A DNA stretch of 64,000 bases from Amycolatopsis acidicola (GTDB lineage Bacteria; Actinomycetota; Actinomycetes; Mycobacteriales; Pseudonocardiaceae): the NCBI RefSeq assembly GCF_007713735.2, contig NZ_VMNW02000008.1:104083-168082 (forward strand). Reading direction: 5' to 3'. Position 1 is the stretch's first letter; the number at the start of each line of letters is the position of its first letter. Under the pieces are notes generated by a model that was not told the DNA's origin, made no database searches, and saw only the letters and a program-made list of their open reading frames with translations. The translations under genes and the position numbers were made by a program. This document shows, piece by piece, positions 17,405-24,856 of this stretch.

Positions 17405-17790
17405 CGTTAGGGGGTGTCCTCAAAGCCTGGTCGATGGGCTTGGTGATCCAGGTGGTTCCTGGCGGTGCCGGGGGTTCGCCCTCGTACCGGGTTGTACTCG
17501 GGTGAATCCGCGGTGCCCGCCAGGGGCCGCCTGGGCGCCAAGAGCGCGAATGAGGCTTTGAGGACGCCACTGGTGTTTCGTGACCCTGTCCGGTTTACGT
17601 TGCCGTGTTTGCCCGTGCGGTCGGTGAGTTTGCCCGCTGCGTCACTGATTTTGCCGGTCCGGTCGCTGAGTTTGCCCACGGCGGCAGCGGCCGGCCAACT
17701 CGGCGACGCCCCGGGCCAACCCGGCGACGCCAGGAGCCAACTCGGCGACGCCAGGGGCCAACTCGGCGCCCTGGCAGGCAAACACACCCG
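17405..17790. repeat. 21-nt-period tandem repeat block in a 0.7 kb non-coding stretch
   Basis: Between 17620 and 17682 three 21-nt units of the type GTCNNTGANTTTGCC follow one another. Between about 17692 and 17775 come four units of the type GCCAACTCGGCGACGCC, also 21 nt apart. Because 21 is divisible by 3, open frames exist on both strands with 7-residue repeats: minus frame 17407-17787 gives GKLSDRT/GKISDAA/GKLTDRT, then PSWPLAS-type units. No known domain and no good ribosome-binding site, so I treat it as a repeat element and not a gene. The rest of 17112-17818 shows no gene. Confidence 0.55.
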
Positions 17791-17818
17791 CGCGTAAAGA
17801 CCACAAGATCACGAGACA

Positions 17819-18892
17819 CTAGGCGCGCACTGCGCCGGGCCAGATGTCTCCCACGGTGAAGCCGTGTCGTAGCGGGTCGTCGTCGCTGACGAAGATCTCC
17901 GACTTCGCGATGAGGTGGGCCGACCCGGTCAGGGCGGGAACGATTCCCTTGTGCTCGCCGACGACGGCTTCACGCGCCGCGCGCACGCTGTACACCTCGT
18001 CGATGATGCTCTCCTGCCGGAACTCCTCCCCCAGTGCCAGCTCGCCCTTCGCGACGAGCGCGGCGACCTGGGCGGAAGTGCCGGTGCCGCAAGGGCAGCG
18101 GTCGATGAGGCCCTGAACCCCGGCCGGAAACCGCGGCGGCCCAGGCAGCATGGGCATCACGACCGCGGACCGGCCGTGGTTGTCGCCCGAGCGCGGGGCA
18201 CTGGCGACCAGCACCGCATCGACCGAGGAAAAGCCCGTGGCAGCCGGGTTTTCCACCGTGACCGAGGAAACCGCCGCGTTCCGCACCCGTTCGCCCAGTT
18301 CCACGATCCGCGAGGCGTTCTCCGGATCGATGGTCAGCCCGAGGTCGTCGGCGGACACGATGACGTAGAACATCCCGCCGTAGGCGACGTCGACGGTCAG
18401 CGTGCCCAGCCCCGGCACCTCGAGCTGATGGTTGAGATGCGTGGCGAACGACGGAACATTCTCCACGGTCACGTGTTCAACCCGGTCGCCGGAGCATTTC
18501 GCGTGCGCGACAACGATTCCGGCCGGCGTGTCGACACGCACGGTGGTGATGTCCGTTGTCTGGTCGATGGGCACCACGCCGGCTTCGAGGATGGAGGACA
18601 CGAAACAGAGGATGTTGCCCCCGGACATCACCGGGTAGATCGGCCGCTGGTTGATGATGACCAGTCCGACGTCGGCGGTCGGGTCGCAAGGCGGCACGAC
18701 CAGGTCGGCGTTCAGCGCGGGATGACCGCGGGGTTCCTGCAGAAGCGATGTCCGCAGCCAGTCGTGGTGCTGCTCGACGTACTTCTTTTTGTCGAGCATC
18801 GTCTCGCCGGTGATGTTGAGCGGCTCCAGGCCGCCCACCACGATCCGGCACGGCGCCCCGGAGGAGTGGGCGTCGACGACGTTGATGATCAT
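17819..18892 (-). CDS. Proline racemase-family enzyme (hydroxyproline epimerase/dehydratase-like)
   Basis: 357 residues from the ATG at 18892, which overlaps the stop of the upstream DapA gene (ATGA); the 403-residue alternative start lies inside that gene. The first active-site position is Ser in YPVMSGGNILCF, where proline racemase has Cys. The second is Cys in DRCPCGTGTSAQ. A Ser/Cys pair is known in some 4-hydroxyproline 2-epimerases of this family; Cys/Thr marks 3-hydroxyproline dehydratases. Coupled translation with a DapA-type lyase supports a hydroxyproline-like pathway: epimerase, then pyrroline-4-hydroxy-2-carboxylate deaminase, then a semialdehyde dehydrogenase. The D-hydroxyproline dehydrogenase step is not obvious here. 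Epimerase versus dehydratase is unresolved. Confidence 0.85.
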   Translation of the reverse strand: MIINVVDAHSSGAPCRIVVGGLEPLNITGETMLDKKKYVEQHHDWLRTSLLQEPRGHPALNADLVVPPCDPTADVGLVIINQRPIYPVMSGGNILCFVSSILEAGVVPIDQTTDITTVRVDTPAGIVVAHAKCSGDRVEHVTVENVPSFATHLNHQLEVPGLGTLTVDVAYGGMFYVIVSADDLGLTIDPENASRIVELGERVRNAAVSSVTVENPAATGFSSVDAVLVASAPRSGDNHGRSAVVMPMLPGPPRFPAGVQGLIDRCPCGTGTSAQVAALVAKGELALGEEFRQESIIDEVYSVRAAREAVVGEHKGIVPALTGSAHLIAKSEIFVSDDDPLRHGFTVGDIWPGAVRA

Positions 18893-19803
18893 GCCGCGGC
18901 CTTTCGGAAGTCGGAGAGGTACGCCGGGTCCGTGGCCTCGACGACAGCCTTCAGTGCGTCCACTTCGGACGGAACGAGCGAGAGGTAAGGCTCTCGGATG
19001 GGACCCACCTGGAGACCGAGAATGCCGCACACCGCTTTGACGGCCCCGTTGTAGGGACCGCTGATCACCGCGTTGATGAGCGGCAGGATTCCGTGCCAGA
19101 TCTCGTACGCCCTGGCCGCATCCCCGGCCTCGGCCGCGCGCTGCAAGGCAGCGAAGCCGGGAGTCAGGAAGTTGGCCGCGCCGACGATGGCCCCGGCCTT
19201 TCCGGTCAGGAACGCCGGCGGGACGAGAATGTCCTCGCCGACGAACACGTCGACCCCGGGGATGGGGTCGAGCAGCAGGGAGGTCAGGGACGCGAAGTCC
19301 CCGCTCGAGTCCTTGACGATCTCCACGGTGGGGATCAGGTCCTTGATTCGCGCCAGCGACTCACGCCCCCAGGTCACCCCCATGGCCGGCGGGTGGTTGT
19401 AGACGCAGATCGGCAGCGAGGTCGACTCGGCGACCTTCTCCAGGTAGCGGAACGCGCCGTCGAGGTCCAACGGCTCGTAGTAGGGCGTCGCGACCATGAT
19501 GGCGTCGGCACCGGACTGCTCGGCGTGGCGGGCGTTGGCCACCGCCGCGCGAGTGGAGGGAGCCCCGACCTGAGCAACGACCTTCACCCGGCCCGCGACC
19601 TGCGAACAGGTCGCTTCGATGACGGCCCGCCGCTCGTCCTCGCTCAACGCGGGAAACTCACCCGTGCCCCCGCACGGCACGAAGCCCGAAATGCCGTCCG
19701 CGATTCCCTGCTCCACGAGGGCGGCCAGGGAATCACCGTGGACCTTCTCGCCATCCTCGGTGAACGGCGTGATCATCGCCGAGATAACCCCGGAAAAGGG
19801 CAT
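18889..19803 (-). CDS. DapA-family lyase C
   Basis: 304 residues with PCGGTGEFPAL near residue 45, the catalytic Tyr in CVYNHPPAMG and the Schiff-base Lys in VEIVKDSSGDF. It closely resembles lyase A in motif spelling (DSSG, GTGEFP). Its stop overlaps the racemase-family start by 4 bp, so the two form an operon. In hydroxyproline degradation the DapA homologue removes ammonia and water from 1-pyrroline-4-hydroxy-2-carboxylate to give alpha-ketoglutarate semialdehyde; that role fits the partner gene. Other keto-acid lyase activities remain possible. Confidence 0.88.
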   Translation of the reverse strand: MPFSGVISAMITPFTEDGEKVHGDSLAALVEQGIADGISGFVPCGGTGEFPALSEDERRAVIEATCSQVAGRVKVVAQVGAPSTRAAVANARHAEQSGADAIMVATPYYEPLDLDGAFRYLEKVAESTSLPICVYNHPPAMGVTWGRESLARIKDLIPTVEIVKDSSGDFASLTSLLLDPIPGVDVFVGEDILVPPAFLTGKAGAIVGAANFLTPGFAALQRAAEAGDAARAYEIWHGILPLINAVISGPYNGAVKAVCGILGLQVGPIREPYLSLVPSEVDALKAVVEATDPAYLSDFRKAAA

Positions 19804-19825
19804 GATTCCTCCAAAACCTCATTGC

Positions 19826-19850
19826 AATCGATAATATGTAACGTACTACT
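19826..19850. promoter_or_regulatory. Candidate promoter/operator of the lyase C-racemase operon
   Basis: AT-rich GATAATATGTAACGTACTA stands out from the surrounding high-GC DNA directly upstream of the lyase C start. It has the GTAAC half-site seen in the ACCGGT operators but not the full palindrome. Confidence 0.35.
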
Positions 19851-19879
19851 CGGCCGGACCTGGCGCCACCGAGGCGCGG

Positions 19880-20374
19880 TCATGGCACCTGTCGGACGAT
19901 CGACCCGCGGGCGATGACCGGGTCGAGGATGCCGCCTTCGATCTCGTCGGCCGCCTCGGACAAATCCGGCGGGTTGCGGTGGGGATGCGGGTACCCGAGT
20001 TCGGCTTCCATCTCGGCCGAGTAGAGGTAGACGGACGTGACCAGCAGGGACAGCGGGTGGAACAGGTGCGGAGAGCCGGAGTCCAGCTGCCGCAGCGCGC
20101 TGAACAGTTCCCCGGTGGGCACGTCGTGGATCGCCGCGAGCGCGGCGGCCACATTGTCGAGCACGGGGTCGAGGATCGCGAGGGCTTCGGTCACGTAGTC
20201 GTCGAACGCGGCGACCTCGTCGCCCCCGGGACGGCCGTCGCCGTCGCTGGGAATGAGCACGGCCGCGACGCGGCGCAGGTCGGCCATTTCCTCCGCGGTG
20301 AGTGAGCGGCGGGCGGTCTTGCGAACCACCGGCGCCGAAAGCCGGGTGATGCCGTCGTGGTGGGTGCTGGTCAT
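19880..20374 (-). CDS. Small subunit of a GMC-type dehydrogenase (gluconate dehydrogenase subunit 3-like)
   Basis: 164 residues. The segment SLTAEEMADLRRVAAVLIPS and the following DDYVTEALAILDPVLDNV match the gluconate 2-dehydrogenase subunit 3 family, which accompanies large GMC flavoproteins. Its start overlaps the stop of the GMC gene by 4 bp (ATGA), which indicates a complex. Known relatives often carry a twin-arginine signal that takes the complex to the periplasm. Here the N-terminus has no hydrophobic stretch (MTSTHHDGITRLSAPVVRKT), so this pair may work in the cytoplasm. No cytochrome c subunit is nearby. The natural electron acceptor is unknown. Confidence 0.72.
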   Translation of the reverse strand: MTSTHHDGITRLSAPVVRKTARRSLTAEEMADLRRVAAVLIPSDGDGRPGGDEVAAFDDYVTEALAILDPVLDNVAAALAAIHDVPTGELFSALRQLDSGSPHLFHPLSLLVTSVYLYSAEMEAELGYPHPHRNPPDLSEAADEIEGGILDPVIARGSIVRQVP

Positions 20375-21969
20375 GCCGGGATTCCTTCGATCTCCTCGGT
20401 CAGATCACGCGCGATGCGCAAAGCGAGCGCGACGATCGTCGTCGTGGGGTTGGCCGAACCGCCGGTCACGAAAATACTTCCGTCTGCGATCCGGAGATTG
20501 GGGACATCGTGCGCGCGCCCCATGGGGTCCACGACCGAGCGCGCGGGGTCCAGGCCCATCCGGGCCGTGCCGAGCAGGTGTCCGGGCTCCCCCGGCATGT
20601 CGGCGATAGGGAGCACCTTCTTGGCACCGCTCGCCTCGTGCGCTTCGATCATCCGGGCCAGCGCGAACTCGCGGATCTTGAGCGTGTTCTCACTGAACCG
20701 GTATTCGATCTTGGCGGCGGGCAGGCCCGAACTGTCGGTCCGGCTCGGGTCCAGCACGACCCGGTTCGACTCCTCCGGGAGATCGTCGATGTTGCACGCC
20801 CACAGGATGGCGTTGCGCGAATCCCGGACGACGTCGTGGAACTTGGGGCCCCACAGTTCGTCGAACCCGAGACTGCGATGGGGTTCCACCCCGTTGTTGA
20901 TCAGACCGGGCGCGGTCGAGGCGTGCATCTTGATCCCGCGGTAGAACCCCCGCTCCAGGTCGGTCTCGTAGAACTGCATCGAACTGATCGCCGCGCCGAG
21001 CGGGCCGCGCCAGGATTCCAGGTCGTCGTCGTAGTAACCGAGGACCATCGAGTTCGGGTGGAGCATCAGGTTCCTGCCCACCAGCCCGGAGGAGTTGGCG
21101 AGTTCCGACATCAGCAACAGCCGCGCGGTGCCGACACCGTTCGCGCAGAGCACGACGTGGTCCGCGGCGAGGTCGACCTCCCGGCCGCCCTGGTCGATGT
21201 AGCGCACGCCGGAGGCTTTGCCATCCGGGCCGGTCATGATCCGGCTGACCCGCGCGCCGGTGCGCAGCTGGGCACCGGCGCGGATCGCCGCCGGCCAGTA
21301 TGCGAGATCGAACGAGGCCTTCGCGCCTTCGGGGCAGCCCTGCACGCAGGTTCCCCACCGAACGCAGGCGGCCAGGTCGCCGTGTTTGTGGGTCGGGATC
21401 GAGTTGGCCCCGTACCACCAATGCCAGCCCAGCTTGTTGAGACCTTCGGCGGCCCGGCGACCGGCCTTGCCCAGTGGATGAGGCGGCTGCGGGAACTCCT
21501 GGCCATCCGGGTAGGCCGGGTCTCCGTCCAGGCCCGCGATTCCGAGGAACTGGTCGGTCTCGTTGTAGAACGGCAGCAGGTCGTCGTAGGAGATGGGCCA
21601 GTCGTCGGCGATCCCGTCCACTGTGCGGACACGCAGGTCCGAGGGCACCAGCCTGGGCCACAAGCCGCCGAAGTGGATGGTCGAACCTCCCACCGCGGCG
21701 TACATCGAGGGCGGCAGGTCGGTCTGGCTCACCTCGAGCGGGTAGTCGGCGAGGTTGCGGCGGTCATTCGGTTCCAGGCCCCAGTGCGTCCTGGCGACGA
21801 GCTCCCACATCCGGTGGTTCGCCGCGTAATCGCTCGGGTTGAGCCAGTCGCCCTGTTCCAGGCAAACCACGTCGATGCCCGCCGTCGCCAGCGTGTGGGA
21901 CATGACAGCCCCGGAAGGGCCGGCGCCCACGACAACGACGGTGGTCCTGTCTGACGGTCCGGTCGTCAT
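20371..21969 (-). CDS. GMC-family FAD dehydrogenase, large subunit
   Basis: 532 residues from the ATG at 21969, preceded by AGGAGG. The open frame continues to 23331, but that part is antisense to an ALDH gene. It has an N-terminal FAD fold (VVVVGAGPSGAVMSHTLATA), a GGSTIHFGGLWPRL loop, a small Cys-rich segment (CVRWGTCVQGCPEG), and a C-terminal GGSANPTTTIVALALRIA. These fit the sugar/gluconate-dehydrogenase branch of GMC enzymes rather than choline dehydrogenase. It oxidises an alcohol or sugar acid and, with the small subunit, passes electrons to an unidentified carrier. It is divergent from the ALDH at 22048 across a 78-bp promoter region. Confidence 0.85.
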   Translation of the reverse strand: MTTGPSDRTTVVVVGAGPSGAVMSHTLATAGIDVVCLEQGDWLNPSDYAANHRMWELVARTHWGLEPNDRRNLADYPLEVSQTDLPPSMYAAVGGSTIHFGGLWPRLVPSDLRVRTVDGIADDWPISYDDLLPFYNETDQFLGIAGLDGDPAYPDGQEFPQPPHPLGKAGRRAAEGLNKLGWHWWYGANSIPTHKHGDLAACVRWGTCVQGCPEGAKASFDLAYWPAAIRAGAQLRTGARVSRIMTGPDGKASGVRYIDQGGREVDLAADHVVLCANGVGTARLLLMSELANSSGLVGRNLMLHPNSMVLGYYDDDLESWRGPLGAAISSMQFYETDLERGFYRGIKMHASTAPGLINNGVEPHRSLGFDELWGPKFHDVVRDSRNAILWACNIDDLPEESNRVVLDPSRTDSSGLPAAKIEYRFSENTLKIREFALARMIEAHEASGAKKVLPIADMPGEPGHLLGTARMGLDPARSVVDPMGRAHDVPNLRIADGSIFVTGGSANPTTTIVALALRIARDLTEEIEGIPA

Positions 21970-21984
21970 TCCGGCGCCTCCTAG

Positions 21985-22020
21985 TAGTGTTTTACATATG
22001 ACCGGTCGTATAGTACTCGC
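21985..22020. promoter_or_regulatory. Shared operator between divergent GMC and ALDH genes
   Basis: The intergenic region has ATATGACCGGTCGTATAG, with the perfect 8-bp palindrome GACCGGTC at 22000-22007. It carries the same ACCGGT core as the GntR-associated sites. One bound protein could control both genes. Confidence 0.55.
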
Positions 22021-22047
22021 GGAAGTTGACTCAAGGAAGGGTGACCG

Positions 22048-23541
22048 ATGAGCACTGCTCGCCAATCCGGCCCGCGCCGGTTCCATCATTGGATCGACGG
22101 TGCCGCGCGCCCGTCGGAGCACACGATCGAGCGAGTCGACCCGGCTACCGGCCAGGTGGTCTCGGCCTTCGCCGAGGGCACCGCGCGGGACGCGGCGGAC
22201 GCGGTGGAGGCAGCGCGGAAGGCGTTCGACTCCGGTGTCTGGGCCCGCGCCGAGGCGGCGCACCGGGCCAAGGTGCTGAGCCGGTGGGCCCGGCTCGTGG
22301 AAGCCGCCGCGGACGAGCTGGTCGACCTGGAGATCGCCGAAGCCGGCAAGACCATCCGGGTCGCCAGCGGCGACGTCAACGGCGCCGTGGAGCTGATCGA
22401 CTACGCCGCCGCGTTGTGCCTGCAGCACCACGGCGAGGCGTACCCCGGTATCCGCGACGGCCTGTCCGCGTTCGTGGTGCGCGAGCCGGTCGGCGTGGTC
22501 GGGGCGATCGTCCCCTGGAACTTCCCGACCATCATCTACGCCCAGAAAGTCCCGTTCGCGCTGGCGGCCGGCTGCTCCGTGGTCGTCAAGCCGTCCGAGC
22601 TGACCTCCGGCACCGCGGTCCGGCTGAGCGAACTGGCCACCGAGGCAGGCCTGCCGGACGGCGTGCTCAACGTGGTGACCGGATACGGCGACCCCGTCGG
22701 CCAGGTCCTGGTCGACAGCCCGGACGTCGACATGATCTCGTTCACCGGTTCGACGGCGACCGGCCGCCGGATTCTCGACGGCCAGAAGGTCAACTTCAAG
22801 CGGATGGGCCTCGAGCTCGGGGGCAAGTCCGCCGCGATCGTGTGCGCCGACGCCGACCTCGACCAGGCCGTCGAGGGCGTGATGTTCTCGATCTTCATGC
22901 ACCAGGGGCAGGTCTGCTGCGCCGGGTCCCGGCTGCTCGTGGACGACTCGGTCGCTGACGACTTTCTGGCACGGCTCTCGCGCCGTGCCGCGTCGCTGAC
23001 ACTGGGCGACCCGCGATCGGAGGCCACCGACGTCGGCCCGCTGCTGTCCCCCGGACACTTCGAGGTCGTCGCCGGTTATGTCGAACTTGCCGTCAAGGAA
23101 GGCGCCGTGGCGCTGTGTGGCGGCCCGGGACGCGGCGATGGCGACGAGGACGGCCCGTGGTTCCGGCCCACGATCCTGGACCGGGTCGGGCGGGACACCC
23201 GGGTGTTCCGGGAAGAGATCTTCGGCCCCGTGCTGACAGTGACCCGGTTCTCGACAGTCGAAGAAGCGATTGACCTTGCCAACGACTCGGACTACGGGCT
23301 CGCCGGAAGCGTGTGGACGGCGGACATGCACACCGCCTTCGACGTCGCATCCCGTGTGCGCACCGGCACGCTGGAGATCAACACATCCCTGGAGGGACAG
23401 CCCCAGCTTCCCTTCGGGGGCGCCAAGTCCAGCGGCATGGGCCGGGAGAAGGGCCAGGCGGGCCTCGACGACTTCACCGAGGTGAAGACGATCGCGTTCC
23501 GGACCGTGCCGCGCGAGCCCTTCTTCCAGGGCAAGCCCTGA
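22048..23541 (+). CDS. Aldehyde dehydrogenase (divergent from GMC dehydrogenase)
   Basis: 497 residues. It has the catalytic Cys in HQGQVCCAGSRLL, the base Glu in GLELGGKSAAIV, FTGSTATGRRIL and FREEIFGPVLTV. The ATG at 22048 follows GGAAGGGTG. As the divergent partner of the GMC dehydrogenase it probably oxidises the aldehyde made by that enzyme. The gene ends just before a 16-bp-stem terminator. It is clearly distinct in sequence from the other three ALDHs in the window. Confidence 0.9.
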   Translation: MSTARQSGPRRFHHWIDGAARPSEHTIERVDPATGQVVSAFAEGTARDAADAVEAARKAFDSGVWARAEAAHRAKVLSRWARLVEAAADELVDLEIAEAGKTIRVASGDVNGAVELIDYAAALCLQHHGEAYPGIRDGLSAFVVREPVGVVGAIVPWNFPTIIYAQKVPFALAAGCSVVVKPSELTSGTAVRLSELATEAGLPDGVLNVVTGYGDPVGQVLVDSPDVDMISFTGSTATGRRILDGQKVNFKRMGLELGGKSAAIVCADADLDQAVEGVMFSIFMHQGQVCCAGSRLLVDDSVADDFLARLSRRAASLTLGDPRSEATDVGPLLSPGHFEVVAGYVELAVKEGAVALCGGPGRGDGDEDGPWFRPTILDRVGRDTRVFREEIFGPVLTVTRFSTVEEAIDLANDSDYGLAGSVWTADMHTAFDVASRVRTGTLEINTSLEGQPQLPFGGAKSSGMGREKGQAGLDDFTEVKTIAFRTVPREPFFQGKP

Positions 23542-23546
23542 CCACT

Positions 23547-23591
23547 CCCCCGCTGGGTTCCGGTGCGGCCACTGCCCGGAACCCAGCGGGG
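23547..23591. terminator. Bidirectional hairpin between convergent genes
   Basis: A perfect 16-bp stem (CCCCGCTGGGTTCCGG and its complement) with a 13-base loop sits between the stop codons of the ALDH and the minus-strand MFS gene. Confidence 0.8.
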
Positions 23592-23593
23592 CT

Positions 23594-24781
23594 TCAGACG
23601 TGCTGCCGGGTTTTCCTGAGCGCGGGTGCGCACAGTCCCGCGATCACCACGGCGCCCGCGGTCACCACGATGGCGTTGCGCAGCGATACTTCCTGCCCGA
23701 GCTGACCCAGCAGCGGAGGACCTGCCAGGAACGCCACATAGCCGACCATGGTCACCACGGTCACCCGGGCCGTGGCCCGAGCCGGGTCGTCTCCCGCCGC
23801 CGAAATCGCCACGGGAAACCCGAGAGAAGCCCCGAATCCCCACAGCACGACACCCACGACCGCCACTGCCAGGCTCGGTGCGAGCGTGACGACGACGATT
23901 CCGAGCGCGCCGGTCGTGGCGGTCAGGCGGATGGCGTTCACCCGCCCAAGCGCACGCAGCAAGGGGCCCGCGCTGAAGCGCCCGACAGCCATCATGACCG
24001 AGAACAGGGTGAACGCCAGCGACGCGATCGGCTTGGACGCGGCGAAATCGTCTACGGCGATGAGCGGCAGCCAGTCGTTGGCGGTGCCCTCCGCGAGGGC
24101 CATGCCGAGAATGACCACCCCGATCAGCAGCAACGAGCGATCGCGCCAGACCGATGCCGGCCTCGCCCGCACTCGCGGACGGTCCCCCGCGCTACCCGGC
24201 CGCACCGGGATGCCCCGCATCGCCCACGTCCCGACCAGGATCATCACCAGGCCGGCGCCGCCAAGATGCGGCAGGACCGGGACATGCCGCGCGCTCGCCA
24301 CGATGCCCAGCACGCCTCCGACAACGGAGCCGATGTTGTAACTGCCGTGCAATGGCGGAAGCACCGTGACCCCGGAAACGCTCTCGAGGTAGGCGCCCTC
24401 GACATTGGTCGCGACCTCCGAAAGACCCACGCCGAGCCCGAAAAAGCTCAGACCGGCACTCACCAGCACCGTGCTCGCCTGGACCGTCGCCAGTGCGATG
24501 ACGAGCAGGCCCACGATCATCAGCAACGCCGAGGAGGTCATCACCCGCCACGGCCCGAACCGGGCGACCAGGATCCCCGCCGCGGTCACTCCGACGATCG
24601 AGCCCACCGACAGCCCGGCCAGCGCCAGTCCCATCTGCGCGGTCGAGGCACCGAGTGCGTCCCGGATGTCCGGCGTCCTGGTGATCCACGACGCGAACGA
24701 GATCCCGATGCTCAGGAAGAACGCGCACAGCCCGGCGCGCCATCGTCCGGCGCTCACCGGGCCGTCGGACGGCGACCGCAC
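23594..24781 (-). CDS. MFS transporter, YbjJ-like (copy A)
   Basis: 395 residues from the GTG at 24781, which follows GGAAGGAAAG. Twelve membrane segments are predicted, beginning with LCAFFLSIGISFASWITRTP. The sequence ISAAGDDPARATARVTVV in the eleventh region also occurs, almost unchanged, in the MFS gene at 30605-31825; the two are paralogues. Substrates of this sugar-porter-like branch are poorly known. It is probably independent of the APC permease, whose stop lies 76 bp upstream. Confidence 0.82.
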   Translation of the reverse strand: MRSPSDGPVSAGRWRAGLCAFFLSIGISFASWITRTPDIRDALGASTAQMGLALAGLSVGSIVGVTAAGILVARFGPWRVMTSSALLMIVGLLVIALATVQASTVLVSAGLSFFGLGVGLSEVATNVEGAYLESVSGVTVLPPLHGSYNIGSVVGGVLGIVASARHVPVLPHLGGAGLVMILVGTWAMRGIPVRPGSAGDRPRVRARPASVWRDRSLLLIGVVILGMALAEGTANDWLPLIAVDDFAASKPIASLAFTLFSVMMAVGRFSAGPLLRALGRVNAIRLTATTGALGIVVVTLAPSLAVAVVGVVLWGFGASLGFPVAISAAGDDPARATARVTVVTMVGYVAFLAGPPLLGQLGQEVSLRNAIVVTAGAVVIAGLCAPALRKTRQHV

Positions 24782-24856
24782 CAATGCTTTCCTTCCACCC
24801 CGGACATGCCGAGGTCTCGAGGCCGGAACCTCGAGACCTCGGCTGGACACATCCAG

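Noticed and set aside
17601..17780. CRISPR array
   Set aside because: Units follow each other without unique spacers and are only 21 nt apart; no cas genes are in the window.
17407..17787. A 126-residue minus-strand ORF with heptapeptide repeats
   Set aside because: The repeat unit of 21 nt keeps frames open on both strands; no ribosome-binding site or known domain, so I list it as a repeat block instead.
20371..23331. A 986-residue open frame
   Set aside because: Only residues from 21969 onward are the GMC enzyme; the N-terminal 454 codons are antisense to the ALDH at 22048-23541 and have no family similarity.
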